Assembly (NCBI GenBank): GCA_026008535.1
Contig: BRKX01000004.1
Span: 41,296,501-41,360,500 of the forward strand
Source: Perilla frutescens
Taxonomy: Eukaryota > Streptophyta > Magnoliopsida > Lamiales > Lamiaceae
Direction: 5' to 3'
Length of the DNA: 64,000 bases
The notes below the pieces were generated by a model. The model made no database searches and was not told where the DNA came from. It saw nothing but the letters and a program-made list of their open reading frames with translations. Both the position numbers and the translations under genes were made by a program. Of this stretch, positions 33,729 through 45,482 are shown piece by piece. Each line of letters opens with the position of its first letter. Within the stretch, counting starts at the first letter, position 1.

Positions 33729-34114
33729 ACACACACATATCATATTTCCTTTAAACTTTACTGCCCAACAAAAATAATAATAATCATAATAATAAAGAAA
33801 AACAAACAAAAAATTGTAGTAATAGGTCTTTTTTATTATTATTTTTTAATGCAGGATGCGTGCAGCATTACAATAACAAAATAGTGAGAAAAAAGGACAA
33901 GAATTTTAAATGGCTCCATGGACAAATTATTATTTTGACTATTTTTATAAATCAAATATTATTTTGGTTAAAATCGTAAAAATAATATCAATCTGGATAA
34001 AGTTAAATTATTATATTTATGTATTCTCTCATTATCTATAAACACAATAATTTATTATAGAACTAAATTAAAACCGAACAGAACCGATAGCAAACTATAA
34101 TAGAAAATTAAAAT
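33729..34114. other. AT-rich spacer, nothing recognised
   Basis: The spacer holds short A- and T-runs, (AC)n at its left edge and an (ATA)-like run near 33,775-33,800. I see no gene or repeat border apart from the flanking elements. Confidence 0.5.
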
Positions 34115-35941
34115 TGTTAGACTTTGTTGCCTCAAATACCGTGAAAAAATAAAATCACATGTAAAGTTATATACAATGTTGTAGTCAGTGTTATTCACTT
34201 TACCGACAACATTGTCACATGAATTTATAAAATAGTTTGCACAGAAATAACTTTAAAACACAAGCGGAAAATAGCTTGTGAAAAATGTGAACGTGCAGAT
34301 AATAGAGTTGATGTTGAAGCTAGTGTAACCACTATACCTTCAACACGCAGCGGCAAGTTAAAGAACAATATGCATGAAAATAATTTTAAATCACACACCT
34401 TCGGTATGTGATTGCCTCATGGCGAAATTTCACTAAATTAAAGTGAATATAAAATACACATAGAGATCATTCTCGATTCACTCTCTCGAACTATCTCTAT
34501 GAAAATTACAAAGAAACTATTTTAGCTTCACTCACTCGAATAATTCATTACACATAAACTACCTAACATCTAGATAGCTAAAAATACATAAAGATAATTC
34601 TCAGTTCACTCCCTTGAATAATCTCTATGAAAACAACAAAAATTGTCCTTGCTTCATTTACTTGAACAACCCCTGTAAAAATCACTACCTAGCACTTAGG
34701 TACATAAACAACATCTACTTAAAGAACTCGCAACATTCAATCTAATCTACACCCTACAAATACAACAAAGATACGAACCTTTGTTGATCCAGACAATAAG
34801 GGAGATGTCGATGTGAATGTTGACGAGTTCCAGTAGACACTGGACTCAACCTTTGATCTCTCTGAATCTTTCGTAGAGCATGTCTCAGGTTGGGTAAATG
34901 ATTTCAAAGTCCAAGGAGACCTTAAATACTCTTGTATCTTGCTCTAGCAGTTGTTCCACGAACACATGTGATGTGGCCTTGAATCAACTGATTTCAACTC
35001 CCCATTGTTGTAGTGGTCTTGAGATAACTGCTTTCTGCTTTATGTGTCACACGTTCTTCAACATCGTGCGATAGTGGCAGTTACTCCAGTCACCCACGTT
35101 TACCTGCAATAGTTAGTGTTCAAGACAGAGTGGAAACATCACGTCCCCTATAAATTCGGAACAGACTTTGACTAGGTCAAAGTCATATAAAATCTACGAT
35201 TTAAATCTGATTTAATTCACCAATAAATCCCTAAATACGTGGAAAATAAAATGCGATAAAAATCACAAAAAAATCAGATTAATTTAAAATAAATTAATCC
35301 TAAAAACTATGAAATAATAAGATCAAACTTTAGATCCACCGATTGATGTTAAAGTCGATATTACGTGCAACACTCACTGTAACATGTCTCCACATCATGG
35401 AATTCACGCACCACTACTCTTATAACTGCCCACTAAGTCTTCAATTGCAGACACACATCAGAACACAAAAGTAGTGGAGAAATGTTCCTTAAAATTAGGA
35501 ACTATTTTGACAAAGTCAAAACCCTAAAAGTTTGAAGCTTATCTATTTATCTCTTTAGATTAAATCAACTAGAAACATAAGAATAATAAAGAGATAAGAT
35601 CCAATAATACATCAGATCAATTATAACTAATTAATCCGAAAATCTAGAAAAGAAAAAGTAATCAACTTATATATTAAAGTCAAGTTTATTCACTATCTTA
35701 ACCACCTATATCCACTATTTTAAATTCAAATTTCGTGGATATATTTAATTAAGATATACAAATTAATTAGATTAATTCAAAAAGAATTAATCCTAAAAAT
35801 TAGTAAAGGATAAGATTATTATATGTAATGTTTCGGTCAATGTTGTCAGAATGCTATTACACATCAAGTATAACATCAAGCACAATGTCATCAACAATGT
35901 TGAACATAGTTGATGTAACATCATTCCTAATAAAAATAACA
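34115..35941. repeat. Sirevirus-related solo LTR
   Basis: It opens TGTTAG and ends in TAACA at 35,941 (or 35,920). There is no polypurine tract or PBS on either side, so it is a solo LTR. A segment near 34,383-34,430 is closely related to 22,652-22,705 of copia element 2, and CAATGTTG-type words are shared. Flanks AAAAT and ATAAT agree at 4 of 5 bases. Diverged ~120-bp repeats (TTCACTCxCTxGAATAA phrases) lie at about 34,470-34,690. Palindromes GACTTTGACTAGGTCAAAGTC-like (35,165-35,185) and TTTTGACAAAGTCAAAA (35,505-35,521) are notable. Confidence 0.6.
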
Positions 35942-36040
35942 ATAATTTTAAAGAAACTAAAGATCGAACGATTACAAAGGGAAGTCGATTGCTGAGTCAC
36001 AATTTTCCGTAAGCCAAATTGTGCAGTTTGAAGCTAAGAT

Positions 36041-37363
36041 TGTAGTCTCATTTTAACCTCACTGGAATTACAATGGAAATATAGAAAGGTAGAAGTATAG
36101 AGGAATAACAAATACAATATTTAACTGAATTGAACAAAGCAAGAAGATTAGGAACCGATTTGCAGATTTCAGTTCCGGCAAGCCGAGTCGAGGGGACCTC
36201 TCTCCGCAAGACAAATATGCCCCGGCTAGTGCTCACGGTTTGGCGGTTGTCTTTCAAAGATGAAACGGCTTCGTCCTTCCGGCAGTAGCACCACAAATCC
36301 GGCAAGGTTCCGGCGAACTAGACAACGTCGAGAACTGGGAGCTTTGACTCGAAAGGATTCATATGCAACAATATGAAGTGTGATCGATTATGCAGAATGT
36401 GGCATTTGGATCCATGCAGGATGTCCTATTTATAGGCACATCTCCACTGCAGGGGACAGCTAGGGTTTGAGGGCATTCAAACCTGGTGTTGTAACCCCCC
36501 TGGAGTTATAGCTCTGCCATTAAGCCCTCCAGGAGTTATCTTCTGCAGATCCCGACAGGTGTCTCTTGTCGGCTTGGATCCCAACACATGTCCAGGGCAG
36601 CTGCAGACTTTGACTCCCGACAGGAGTTACTTTCGGTTACTGTCCAGCCCACTAACTCCACCAGCTCCAGATGGCAGTTACCTGAAGGCTCCACCAGCTC
36701 CAGTGGCAGTTACTCACTTGAAGGCTCTTAACTCATGGGAGTTACACCCTTCAAGCTGGACATGCACCATGTGCACCCACGACCCGGTCCACAGCCGTTA
36801 TAGACCCGGATAGTCGATCCGCCGACCCGCTCCACGACCCGACTGTTTTTGTACCGTAAAACTGATACGGCTAAGCCCCGGAAGCCCACGTACGCCCAAA
36901 GTCCAATTGCCAAGATCCAAGTCCGAGGACGAGGACGAGACGAGACGAGCCGGGCATCGGCACGGGCACCGGCACGGGCACGGGCTCGGGCACGGGCACG
37001 AGCACGGGCGGGCGCGCACGTGTGTGCGCGTGTGGGCTTATGGCCCACATCCTTGTGCACTTGATTACTCCACTTAAGTGTTAATACACTTCTTAATTTG
37101 ATTAAGAAATCAATGTGGGATTATTTAATGTGTCTTAAACACATTATCCCACACACCATAAATGCCCAATCGTGTGACCAACTTTAACCATTTATTTCTC
37201 ACTCACCGAAAATCGGATTTGAGCAAATAAAAATACTACGATTATCTACTCAAGACATAGAGTAATCGTACGGTATTTAATTCCTCCAAAATTAAATATC
37301 CCGGTAATGAAAAATCGGATAAAATGAGTCACACTCACTTTATTAAATCCTATTTTCCAACAA
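36041..37363 (-). repeat. 3' LTR of copia element 3
   Basis: It is 1,323 bp, about 340 bp longer than its partner. Extra blocks lie near 36,334-36,377, 36,466-36,487 and about 36,620-36,845, and include repeated CCACCAGCTCCAG and GGCAGTTAC phrases. A (GCACGG)n-like hexanucleotide run occupies about 36,957-37,010. The small reading frames here are LTR sequence, two of them duplicated in the other LTR. Confidence 0.9.
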
Positions 37364-37378
37364 TCCCCCACATGAGTG
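37364..37378 (-). promoter_or_regulatory. polypurine tract of copia element 3
   Basis: The minus strand reads ACTCATGTGGGGGAT against the LTR start TGTTGG, the expected purine-rich primer site. Confidence 0.7.
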
Positions 37379-37917
37379 GAAATAGCGCATGCATGTATGC
37401 AGACAAGCAGCCCAGTTCTCTTAGAAACACAACTGCACCAGGATAGGTAGTTTGTGACTTTGAACTTTCCATATTCCAACACTATCGAGTATACCGATTG
37501 TTTAGTGGACATGATGCCTTGAACTATACATCCTTAGTGTATACCGAGACAATAGTATTGAAAACAACTGTATATCTAACATTATCTGTTCTCACGTTTG
37601 TGTCCTTTTCAGGCCATGGACAACCTCTTTGAGTTCATAAGTATCCCTTTAGAAGCGGCCCCACTTCTCACTTATATAGGTGATCTCCTCTTATGAGTAT
37701 CCTGCCATACTCAACCTTATTAGGTTTAGGAATCATTAAAAGTCATAGGACTTATCCTCACCACATTGACAGGTGTGCACTTGGTTTGCTCACAGGGAAA
37801 TGTACACTTATAATTTTCCAAGTGCTACCAAACCGAATGTTTGTAGCTTAGTTTTCCCATTGAACCAAGTTCTTGGGATCTCCAGTCATCATGGTTGGGT
37901 TACCACTACAAGCACTC

Positions 37918-38540
37918 TTAGAGTGTGGATTTCAAACCCATTCCCTCTAGCAACTTAGTCATTTGATCTCGGTTTAACCCTTTGGTTAGCGGATCCGCTA
38001 GATTATCTATTGACTTTACATAGTCAACTGAGATAACCCCACTTGAGATCATATGTCTCACAGTATTATGCCTCCGACGTATGTGTCGAGACTTACCATT
38101 GTACATAGCATTGTGTGCCCTTCCGATAGCCGCTTGACTATCACAGTGAATCATCACTGACGACACTAGTTTTTTCCAGCATGGAATGTCTTCTAGAAAG
38201 TTGCGAAGCCATTCTGCTTCTTCACACGCTTTATCCAAAGCGATAAACTCAGATTCCATGGTAGAACGGGCTATACAAGTCTGTTTCGTGGATTTCCACG
38301 ACACTGCTCCACCTCCGATAGTGAAAACAAATCCACTAGTCGAAAATGAGTCTTTTGTGTTTGATATCCAATTCACATCACTGTACCCTTCAAGTACAGG
38401 AGGAAACCTTGTATACTGCAGCCCGAAGTTCAAAGTATACTTCAAGTATCTTAGAACTCGTACTAGAGCTTTCCAATGTTCTTTGCTTGGATTGCTCGTG
38501 TACCGACTCAACTTGTTCACAGAACATGTAAGATCGGGTC
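37918..38540 (-). pseudogene. copia element 3: RNase H
   Basis: The domain has LEGYSDVNWISNTKDSFSTS, QTCIARSTMESEFIALDKA, SVMIHCDSQAAIGRA, KSRHIRRRHNTVRHM and VKSIDNLADPLTKGL, all conserved copia RNase H blocks with catalytic Asp and Glu present. It is shifted one register from the RT frame; the shift lies near 38,520-38,545, just before the TRPD-type motif. Apart from that the domain is full length and ends at 37,918. Confidence 0.88.
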
Positions 38541-39851
38541 TAGTACAGTAGTGATGTACATCAAACTCCCAATGACCCTTGCATACTCTTCTTGAGCTAC
38601 CGGTTCTCCTCGGTTTTTGCTCAAGTGTACATTGAGTTCCAACGGGGTCTTAGCCGGCGGACTATCAAAAGCGTTGAATTTCTTAAGCACTTTCTCTATG
38701 TAATGAGATTGTGTTAAGACAATTCCACCACTTGTCCGTACTATCTTGATCCCTAAAATCACATCGGCTATGCCCATATCTTTCATGTCGAAATTTCGTT
38801 TCAACATTTGTTTCGTTTCAACAATCACTTGGTGTCCACTGCCTATGAGTAACATGTCGTCTACATAAAGATAGACTATGACATAGCCATTAGAACTGCT
38901 CTTTATATACACACATTTATCACACTCATTGATTTTGAAACCATTTGATAACATCACGTTATCAAACTTCAGGTGCCATTGAATAGGTGCTTGTTTCAGA
39001 CTGTACAATGATCTAACAAGCTTACACACCTTTCGTTCTTGCCCTGGTGCAAGAAACCCTTCAGGTTGTTCCATGTATATTTCATCCTCCAACTCACCAT
39101 TCAGAAACGCAGTTTTTACATCCATCTGATGAATTTCAAGATTGTGCAAAGCAGCAATCGCTAAAAGCACTCGAATAGATGTAATCCTTGTTACTGGTGA
39201 GTAGGTATCGAAGAAATCATACCCCTCTTTTTGTTTAAAGCCTTTGGCAACCAAACGAGCTTTATACTTGTCAACAGAACCATCTGCCTTATATTTTCGT
39301 TTTAGGATCCATTTCCATCCTAACGGCTTACACCCACTTGGGAGATCTGTCAACTCCCAAGTGTGATTTTGCATGATGGAATCAATTTCACTGTTGATAG
39401 CTTCTTTCCAGAACGCAGCATCTGGACTAGATAGAGCTTCTTTCAAAGACTTTGGCTTATCATCTAGCATATAGGTGATGAAATCCGGACCAAAGGTCTT
39501 AGCCGTCCTAGCTCGCTTGCTACGTCTCGGTTCTTTATCCACAGGATCAGAACTAGTAGTAGCTTTAGAGGTTCGTTTCTCAGAACTACCTTCTATCCTA
39601 TCCTTATTCTTACAAGGATAGACATTCTCGAAGAATATAGCATTCCTCGACTCCATCATCATTCCTTCAGTCAACTCGGGAATCTCCGATTTATGAATAA
39701 GAAAACGATATGCACTACTGTTAAGTGCATACCCAACAAAGATACAATCAACCGTTTTAGGGCCGATTCTAACTTGTTTAGGAAGTGGCACTTCAACCTT
39801 AGCCAAACACCCCCACACTTTGAGGTATTTATAAGACGGCGTGTTTCCTTT
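38517..39851 (-). pseudogene. copia element 3: integrase tail and reverse transcriptase
   Basis: It begins with the integrase C-terminal VWGCLAKVEVPLPKQ block and a linker rich in Ser and Arg. RT follows with AFWKEAINSEIDSIM, PLGWKWILKRKYKADGS, YKARLVAKGFKQKEG, HQMDVKTAFLNGELEDE, KLVRSLYSLKQAP and the catalytic VYLYVDDMLLIGS. A TGA at 39,852-39,854 separates it from the integrase core, in the place of a Trp codon. RT itself is uninterrupted. Confidence 0.9.
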
Positions 39852-40537
39852 TCACAACTCGTAAGGCGTCACATCCTTACCCTTAAGTGGAATTTTGTTC
39901 AGGATATAGTTGGCTGTCAACACAGCTTCCCCCCACAAGTTCTGTAGTAATCCCGAACTTATCAACAAAGCATTCATCATCTCCTTAAGAGTTCGGTTTT
40001 TGCGTTCAACAACACCATTAGACTGTGGTGAATACGGTGCCGTAGTTTGATGGATTATACCCGCCTCTGCGCATAACTCTTCAAACGGGGCAACAGACTC
40101 TCCATCTCTATCACTTCGAATTACTTTAATTCGACTGCTTAGTTGATTTTCAGCTTCATTTTTGAAGTTCTTAAAAGCTTCAATCGCCTCATCTTTACTT
40201 CTTAAAAGATAAAGATAACAATATTTTGTGCAATCGTCAATAAAAGTAATAAAGTACTTTTTACCGCCTCTAGTTTGCACAAACTTTAAATCACACACGT
40301 CTGTGTGAATTAACTCTAGAGGTTTAGTGCTCCGTTCAACCGATTGAAATGGTAACTTAGCCAATTTAGCTTCAACACAAACTTCACATTTGTTTTGTGT
40401 ATTAAATTGGTTCACTTTTAGCAAATCTAAATTTACTAAACGTTTTATAGCATTTAGATTAACGTGTCCTAATCTACAATGCCATAAATCCGAGCACTCA
40501 ACAAGCAAGTAAACAGAAGAAGCAATTTTATTAGCAT
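39852..40537 (-). pseudogene. copia element 3: integrase core
   Basis: The zinc module (LWHCRLGHVNLNAIKRL, CEVCVEAKLAKLPF) is followed by the catalytic region: LELIHTDVCDL, ITFIDDCTKYCYLYLL, IKVIRSDRDGES and YSPQSNGVVERKNRTLKEM, giving D, D and E. It enters from the protease frame across a run of eight A (minus strand; 40,538-40,545), where the register changes by one. Confidence 0.88.
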
Positions 40538-41854
40538 TTTTTTTGCCACACGTCGCATCGCCATTACATTCATTTTGAAAAGTCCATTGGCGAGATAGCC
40601 CCGACCAAGGAACCTTCCGTACTTGCTCAAAATAAACTTTTCAGACTCAAACACTAGTCTAAAACCATGATTGACTAACAGCGAGCCTGAAACCAGATTC
40701 TTGCGGATGTCCGGAACATGCAGCACATCCTTCAAAGTCAGCTCTTGGCCTGAAGTCAGCTTCAAAACCATGTTGCCCACACCAACCACTTCAGACGAGG
40801 CTTGGTTCCCCATGTGCAACTTTCTACCTTCAACAGCTTTGTAGGTAGCAAACGAGCTCTTGTCCGAGCAAACGTGACAAGTAGCCCCGGTGTCGACGAA
40901 CCACTCTCTCGGGTTGTCCACGTGATTGGCCTCGAACACAATGGCAGCCAAATCATCGTCATCCCAATCATCTTGACGGACCTTGCCTTTGCCTTTGTTG
41001 TTATGTTCCGCCAAATGCGCACCATAGTTAGTACCTTTCTTCTTTGGAGCCGTGCAATGTTTGGGCATGTGCCCCGCCTTGTCACAATTGAAGCAATTGC
41101 CGTTGAACTTTGTCATTGGCTTCTTCCCTTTGTCAACTTGACCCGGGCGCTTCCTTTTGTTGCTATTTGATGGTCCACCACGTTCCATCAAATTAGCCTT
41201 GGCCTCGATCGGGACTCGTGGTCTCGGATCCGCCTTTCGGTTATCGGCTTCAATTCGAAGCTTAACCACAAGATCTTCAAGAGTCATCTCCTTTCGTTTG
41301 TGTTTGAGATAGCTCTTGAAATCCTTCCAACACGGTGGCAACTTCTCAATCACCGCAGCAACGGTGAAAGAGTCAGGAAGGACCATCCCTTCAGCATGAA
41401 CGTCGTGCACAATGAGCTGAAGCTCTTGCACTTGGTCCATTACTGACCGGGTGTCTACCATTTTATAGTCGAGGAACTTTGCCACCACGAACTTCTTAGT
41501 TCCGGCATCCTCAGTTTTGTACTTTTTTTCTAGAGCTTCCCGCAGTTCCTTAGCACTAGTTACATTTCCGTATACAAAATATAAACTATCTACTAAGCCA
41601 TTAAGAACATAATTTTTACAAAGAAAATCGCCATTGATCCATTGATCGTACGCCATTCGTTTGTTGACGTCCGGCTCATTTTCTTCGACCACAGGAGCCT
41701 CCTCCTTGAGGTATCCAGCAACTTCGAGCGTGGTTAGGTAGAAGAGCATCTTCTGCTGCCACCTCTTGAAGTCCAACCCGAAGAACTTTTCTGGCTTCTC
41801 AGCTTAGCCATGGGGAATGGTCCTTGGAGCAACGGTGTTGGATGAAGACACCAT
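40538..41854 (-). pseudogene. copia element 3: gag and protease
   Basis: I choose the ATG at 41,854 because the frame from it is in register with the gag, although a TAA at 41,804-41,806 interrupts after 16 codons; the next Met in frame is at 41,776. The gag has FKRWQQKMLFYLTTLEVAGY, ELREALEKKYKTEDAG and LPPCWKDFKSYLKHKRKEM blocks (UBN2 type). A canonical knuckle CFNCDKAGHMPKHC and the protease motif WFVDTGATCHVCSDKSSF follow, then LHVPDIRKNLVSG. It runs to the A8 tract, where register is lost. Confidence 0.88.
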
Positions 41855-41904
41855 TCCAGCAAATGTAGTTGATTAATTTTAGTCTTAGATATTTGTCTTG
41901 CGAT

Positions 41905-42886
41905 TGTAGTCTCGTTTTAACCTCACTAGAATTACAATGGAAGTACAGAAAGGTAGAAGTATAGAGGAATAACAAATACAATATTTAACTGAATTGAACA
42001 AAGCAAGAAGATTAGGAACCGATTTGCAGATTTCAGTTCCGGCAAGCCGAGTCGAGGGGACCTCTCTCCGCAAGACAAATATGCCCCGGCTAGTGCTCAC
42101 GGTTTGGCGGTTGTCTTTCAAAGATGAAACGGCTTCGTCCTTCCGGCAGTAGCACCACAAATCCGGCAAGGTTCCGGCGAACTAGACAACGTCGAGAAGT
42201 GTGATCGATTATGCAGAATGTGGCATTTGGATCCATGCAGGATGTCCTATTTATAGGCACATCTCCACTGTAGGGGACAGCTAGGGTTGTAACCCCCCTG
42301 GAGTTATAGCTCTGCCATTAAGCCCTCCAGGAGTTACCTTCTGCAGATCCCGATAGGTGTCTCTTGTCGGCTCGGATCCCAACACGTGTCCAGGGCAGCT
42401 GCAGACTTTGACTCCCGACTGTTTCTGTACTGTAAAACTGATACGGCTAAGCCCCGGAAGCCCACGTACGCCCAAAGTCCACCCAAAGTCCAATTGCCAA
42501 GATCCAAGTCCGAGCAAGGGCAAGGGCACGGGCGCGCGCGCGCGTGTGGGCTCATGGCCCACATCCTTGTGCACTTGATTACTCCACTTAAGTGTTAATA
42601 CACTTAAATACACTTCTTAATTTGATTAAGAAATCAATGTGGGATTATTTAATGTGTCTTAAACACATTATCCCACACACCATAAATGCCCAATCGTGTG
42701 ACCAACTTTAACCATTTATTTCTCACTCACCGAAAATCGGATTTGAGTAAATAAAAATACTACGATTATCTACTCAAGACATAGAGTAATCGTACGGTAT
42801 TTAATTCCTCCAAAATTAAATATCCCGATCACGAAAAATCGGATAAAATGAGTCATACTCACTTTATTAAATCCTATTTTCCAACA
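41905..42886 (-). repeat. 5' LTR of copia element 3
   Basis: The LTR is 982 bp with ends TGTAGT and CCAACA. It is nearly identical to the left LTR over shared blocks but lacks several internal segments, and has a small duplication of CCCAAAGTCCA near 42,471-42,491. The sequence next to its inner edge (minus strand ATCGCAAGACAAATATC) is not the usual TGGTATCAGAGC. Confidence 0.9.
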
Positions 42887-42891
42887 AAGAT

Positions 42892-43277
42892 ATGCACCAC
42901 TATGCTCGCATTGAGAGAGCTTTCTTGCAATACATTAATAAACATTACAACAATAAATTCTAATATATACAATTAGAGAATATCTTATTTCGCCAACGTG
43001 AGACGAATCCACTTTCCACTCATTTCAACACTCACACTTTGAGCCTCCATATCTCATTCTTGCGGACTTCATTTTGTTTATCATTCAAAAAGCGAATCAT
43101 CAACAAATAGTGTCCAGCAATGGACAATTTTCGTCACACCTCTTTACATTTTTCAACATTTATAATCATCGATAATGTAACACAGTTACTGAGTATGGAA
43201 GTTCATCTACTTTTTTTTGTTGGGGAGAAAAAATTGAGGATTGAATTCCCATATCTCCCATTTCTAAATGTGTGGAC
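42892..43277. other. AT-rich spacer, nothing recognised
   Basis: This is the continuation of the pre-insertion site of copia element 3. I see no coding signal with a recognisable domain; the 88-codon frame from 43,120 runs into the GGTCGG-rich repeat and is fortuitous. Confidence 0.45.
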
Positions 43278-43770
43278 TAGGGCTGTGCAAGGACTGACCC
43301 GGACCGACCGAAAATTGGATCATTCGGTCAGTCCGGATATGATAGTCGGTCGGGTCGGTCCCAAAATTAATGGACCGATTTTTTAATCGGTCAGTTCGGT
43401 CCTAGGGAAAAATACAAATGGACGGACTGACCGACCGATTAAGATAATATTATATTATTAATAATTTAATATATATATATAATATTAGATAATAGATAAT
43501 ATATACAGCTATATCATATAATTATAAAGTTAAAGTATATAAAATATTGTATAAAAAGTTAAATATGATTGATAAAAAGTATATAAAATATTATATAAAA
43601 TGATTTTATTAAAATCTAGGTGGAAAAAAAATAACTCGGACGGACCGATCGGACCGATCGAAAAATTTGGTCGGTTTTCGGTCCGGTCCTAAATTCTAAT
43701 TCGGTCGGTCCGGTCCGAAAAAAAAAACCTATCGATCTATTCGGCCCTCTCTTGTCGGTCAATGCACATC
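43278..43770. mobile_element. possible hAT-type MITE, CGGTC-rich
   Basis: A segment opening TAGGGCTGTGCAAGGACTGACC closes with GTCGGTCAATGCACATC, roughly inverted. Many CGGTCGGT/GGACCGACC words lie at both ends and an AT-rich centre lies between. Plant hAT MITEs commonly have this make-up. I could not find a clear 8-bp duplication. Confidence 0.4.
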
Positions 43771-44717
43771 ATGGAGACTATTAAGTCATGGTTATCCAAA
43801 AAGAATAATTAAATGGTTGAAAATATAAGATTGTGAATTTTTTAGATTAAATTCTAAGATCATGATAACTTAATAACCATTGGAGCTTTTTCCCCCATAA
43901 CAAATATCATATTTTAATTGCTCGTGTCAAAGTAAATATTAAAGACAATATCATATAATTGAAGGCAAATTATCCTTTATATCGGACAGATACGGCCTCA
44001 AACTCGATCCGACCTAATCTAGAGAAAAATGTCACTTGACTCACTTCTAATACTAAAATATATCATATTTATTTTACTGAAAAGTATGTTTTCTTAGAGA
44101 GAGAGAAAAAAAATGATGACATTTTTGTAACTATTATTTTATTTTTCGTATGAAAAAAATATAACTTATAATACTAAAATTTTTATATTTTTAATACTGA
44201 AAAATATCATGCGCTCAACGTGCATAATATACACGTCCCAATACGAATAAGGCTTATGTAGATCAAGATTTTACGTGAAATATTCTCCTAATTGAAATAT
44301 ATTTATTAGTAGTATATAAAAAGGGAGCAATAATCTGATTTGCAAAGGGCAAAAAAGGGATTTTGTGTGGGCCGGACCGGAGGGAGTAGAGATTGAAAGA
44401 GGGGCCATCCTCAAATCATACAACAAATTGTCCACATTTTTTGATACTTTTGGTCGCCTTCTTAGGGTGCCTGTTTCTTACAATTCAGGCATGAGTTAAA
44501 TATGAAGATCTAATACATTGAAAATGAGGTAATATTTTAGAAATTGTAAATTTATGGAGAATTTTAATACACTCGACTGTACGTACATTTTGTAGATATT
44601 TTAATATATTCAAACAACCATATATTTATATATTATATTGTAAAATACATCTCGGTCAAATATATCAGGCCTCATCTCATACTGTCTAGCAAATGAGCCC
44701 CCAATGTATCACTAGTG
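43771..44717. other. AT-rich intergenic sequence, nothing recognised
   Basis: Low-complexity AT-rich DNA with a short GA-run near 44,097-44,106 and a GGCCGGACCGGAGGGAGTA stretch near 44,370. No gene-like frame or border is seen. Confidence 0.45.
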
Positions 44718-45482
44718 TGATATGTAAATGTCGAGATTTTAACTGAAAATATTATAATATGTATTTTTTATTAATCTTATTTGTTTATTTAGTTTGAAAT
44801 CTTATCAAATACAAAATCAAATTGTGTATTTGATTAATAAAATATGATGTCGTATCTTATTGTCTAAAAGATCAAGATATCAATATCTTTAACGACAAGT
44901 TAAATCATCACAAAATCATATCACCTTAACCCCAAATCTCATAAATTATCTCCTACAACTATAAATAGGAGTAGCAGAACACACGAAATCGTCTATTGTA
45001 CTTTTTATGTTGTATTCTCTATTATAAATTGGGTTTTTTAGTTCTTTTACATTTTTTTTTCTTTGATATCAATTTATTGTGTTTTAGTTTAATTTACACT
45101 TATTATTTAGGGTTCTCCCTATCCAATTAGGGTCTATTCTAATTTTAAATATATATATATATATATATATTTTTTTTTGAAATCAGACCAAATTTGGTGT
45201 ACTATTTAAATATTTGTAAAAAGATCGAAGGTGAATTTCATCGACATTAAATCCATATAGGTCAGATTTCATTGGGATTCTTAAAAATACATCTATTAAT
45301 GGGCTTTAAATACGAGCCCATTACCCTAAAAATATCTGAAAAAAAGAGAGAAAATTCGAGCAAATCTCGTACTGCTACAATTAAGGATTTAAGGTTATCA
45401 TAAAATCCAAAAAGATATATATATCTATATATATAATCAAAATAATATAATATTATTCTAAGAACAAAAAATTAAAATATCA
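44718..45482 (+). repeat. old LTR with adjacent degenerate PBS
   Basis: The ends TGATAT (44,718) and ATATCA (45,482) are exact inverted copies. A TATA box ACTATAAATAGGAG sits near 44,958-44,971. Directly after the right edge, TTGGTATCTGGA (45,483-45,494) resembles the initiator-Met primer-binding site TGGTATCAGAGC. It therefore looks like the 5' LTR of a plus-strand retrotransposon whose body is lost. It lies about 300 bp upstream of the MPA1 promoter. Confidence 0.5.

Larger units (their letters stand above)
36041..42886 (-). mobile_element. complete Ty1/copia retrotransposon 3 (Tork-like?)
   Basis: LTRs at 36,041-37,363 and 41,905-42,886 have ends TGTAGT...CCAACA on the plus strand. AAGAT precedes the left LTR (36,036-36,040) and follows the right (42,887-42,891), an exact 5-bp duplication. 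Internal coding on the minus strand runs gag, protease, integrase, RT, RNase H. Only four clear breaks interrupt one long polyprotein. The first ~290 bp of the two LTRs differ at about four bases by eye, so insertion was recent. Tork lineage is a guess from the RT/RNase H style. Confidence 0.92.

Noticed and set aside
36048..36305. Minus-strand 85-codon frame repeated at 41,885-42,169, as a conserved small gene.
   Set aside because: Both copies lie in the two LTRs of copia element 3, so the duplication comes from the LTRs and not from selection.
36728..37064. Arg/Ala-rich frames on both strands.
   Set aside because: They are translations of the (GCACGG)n-like run in the LTR.
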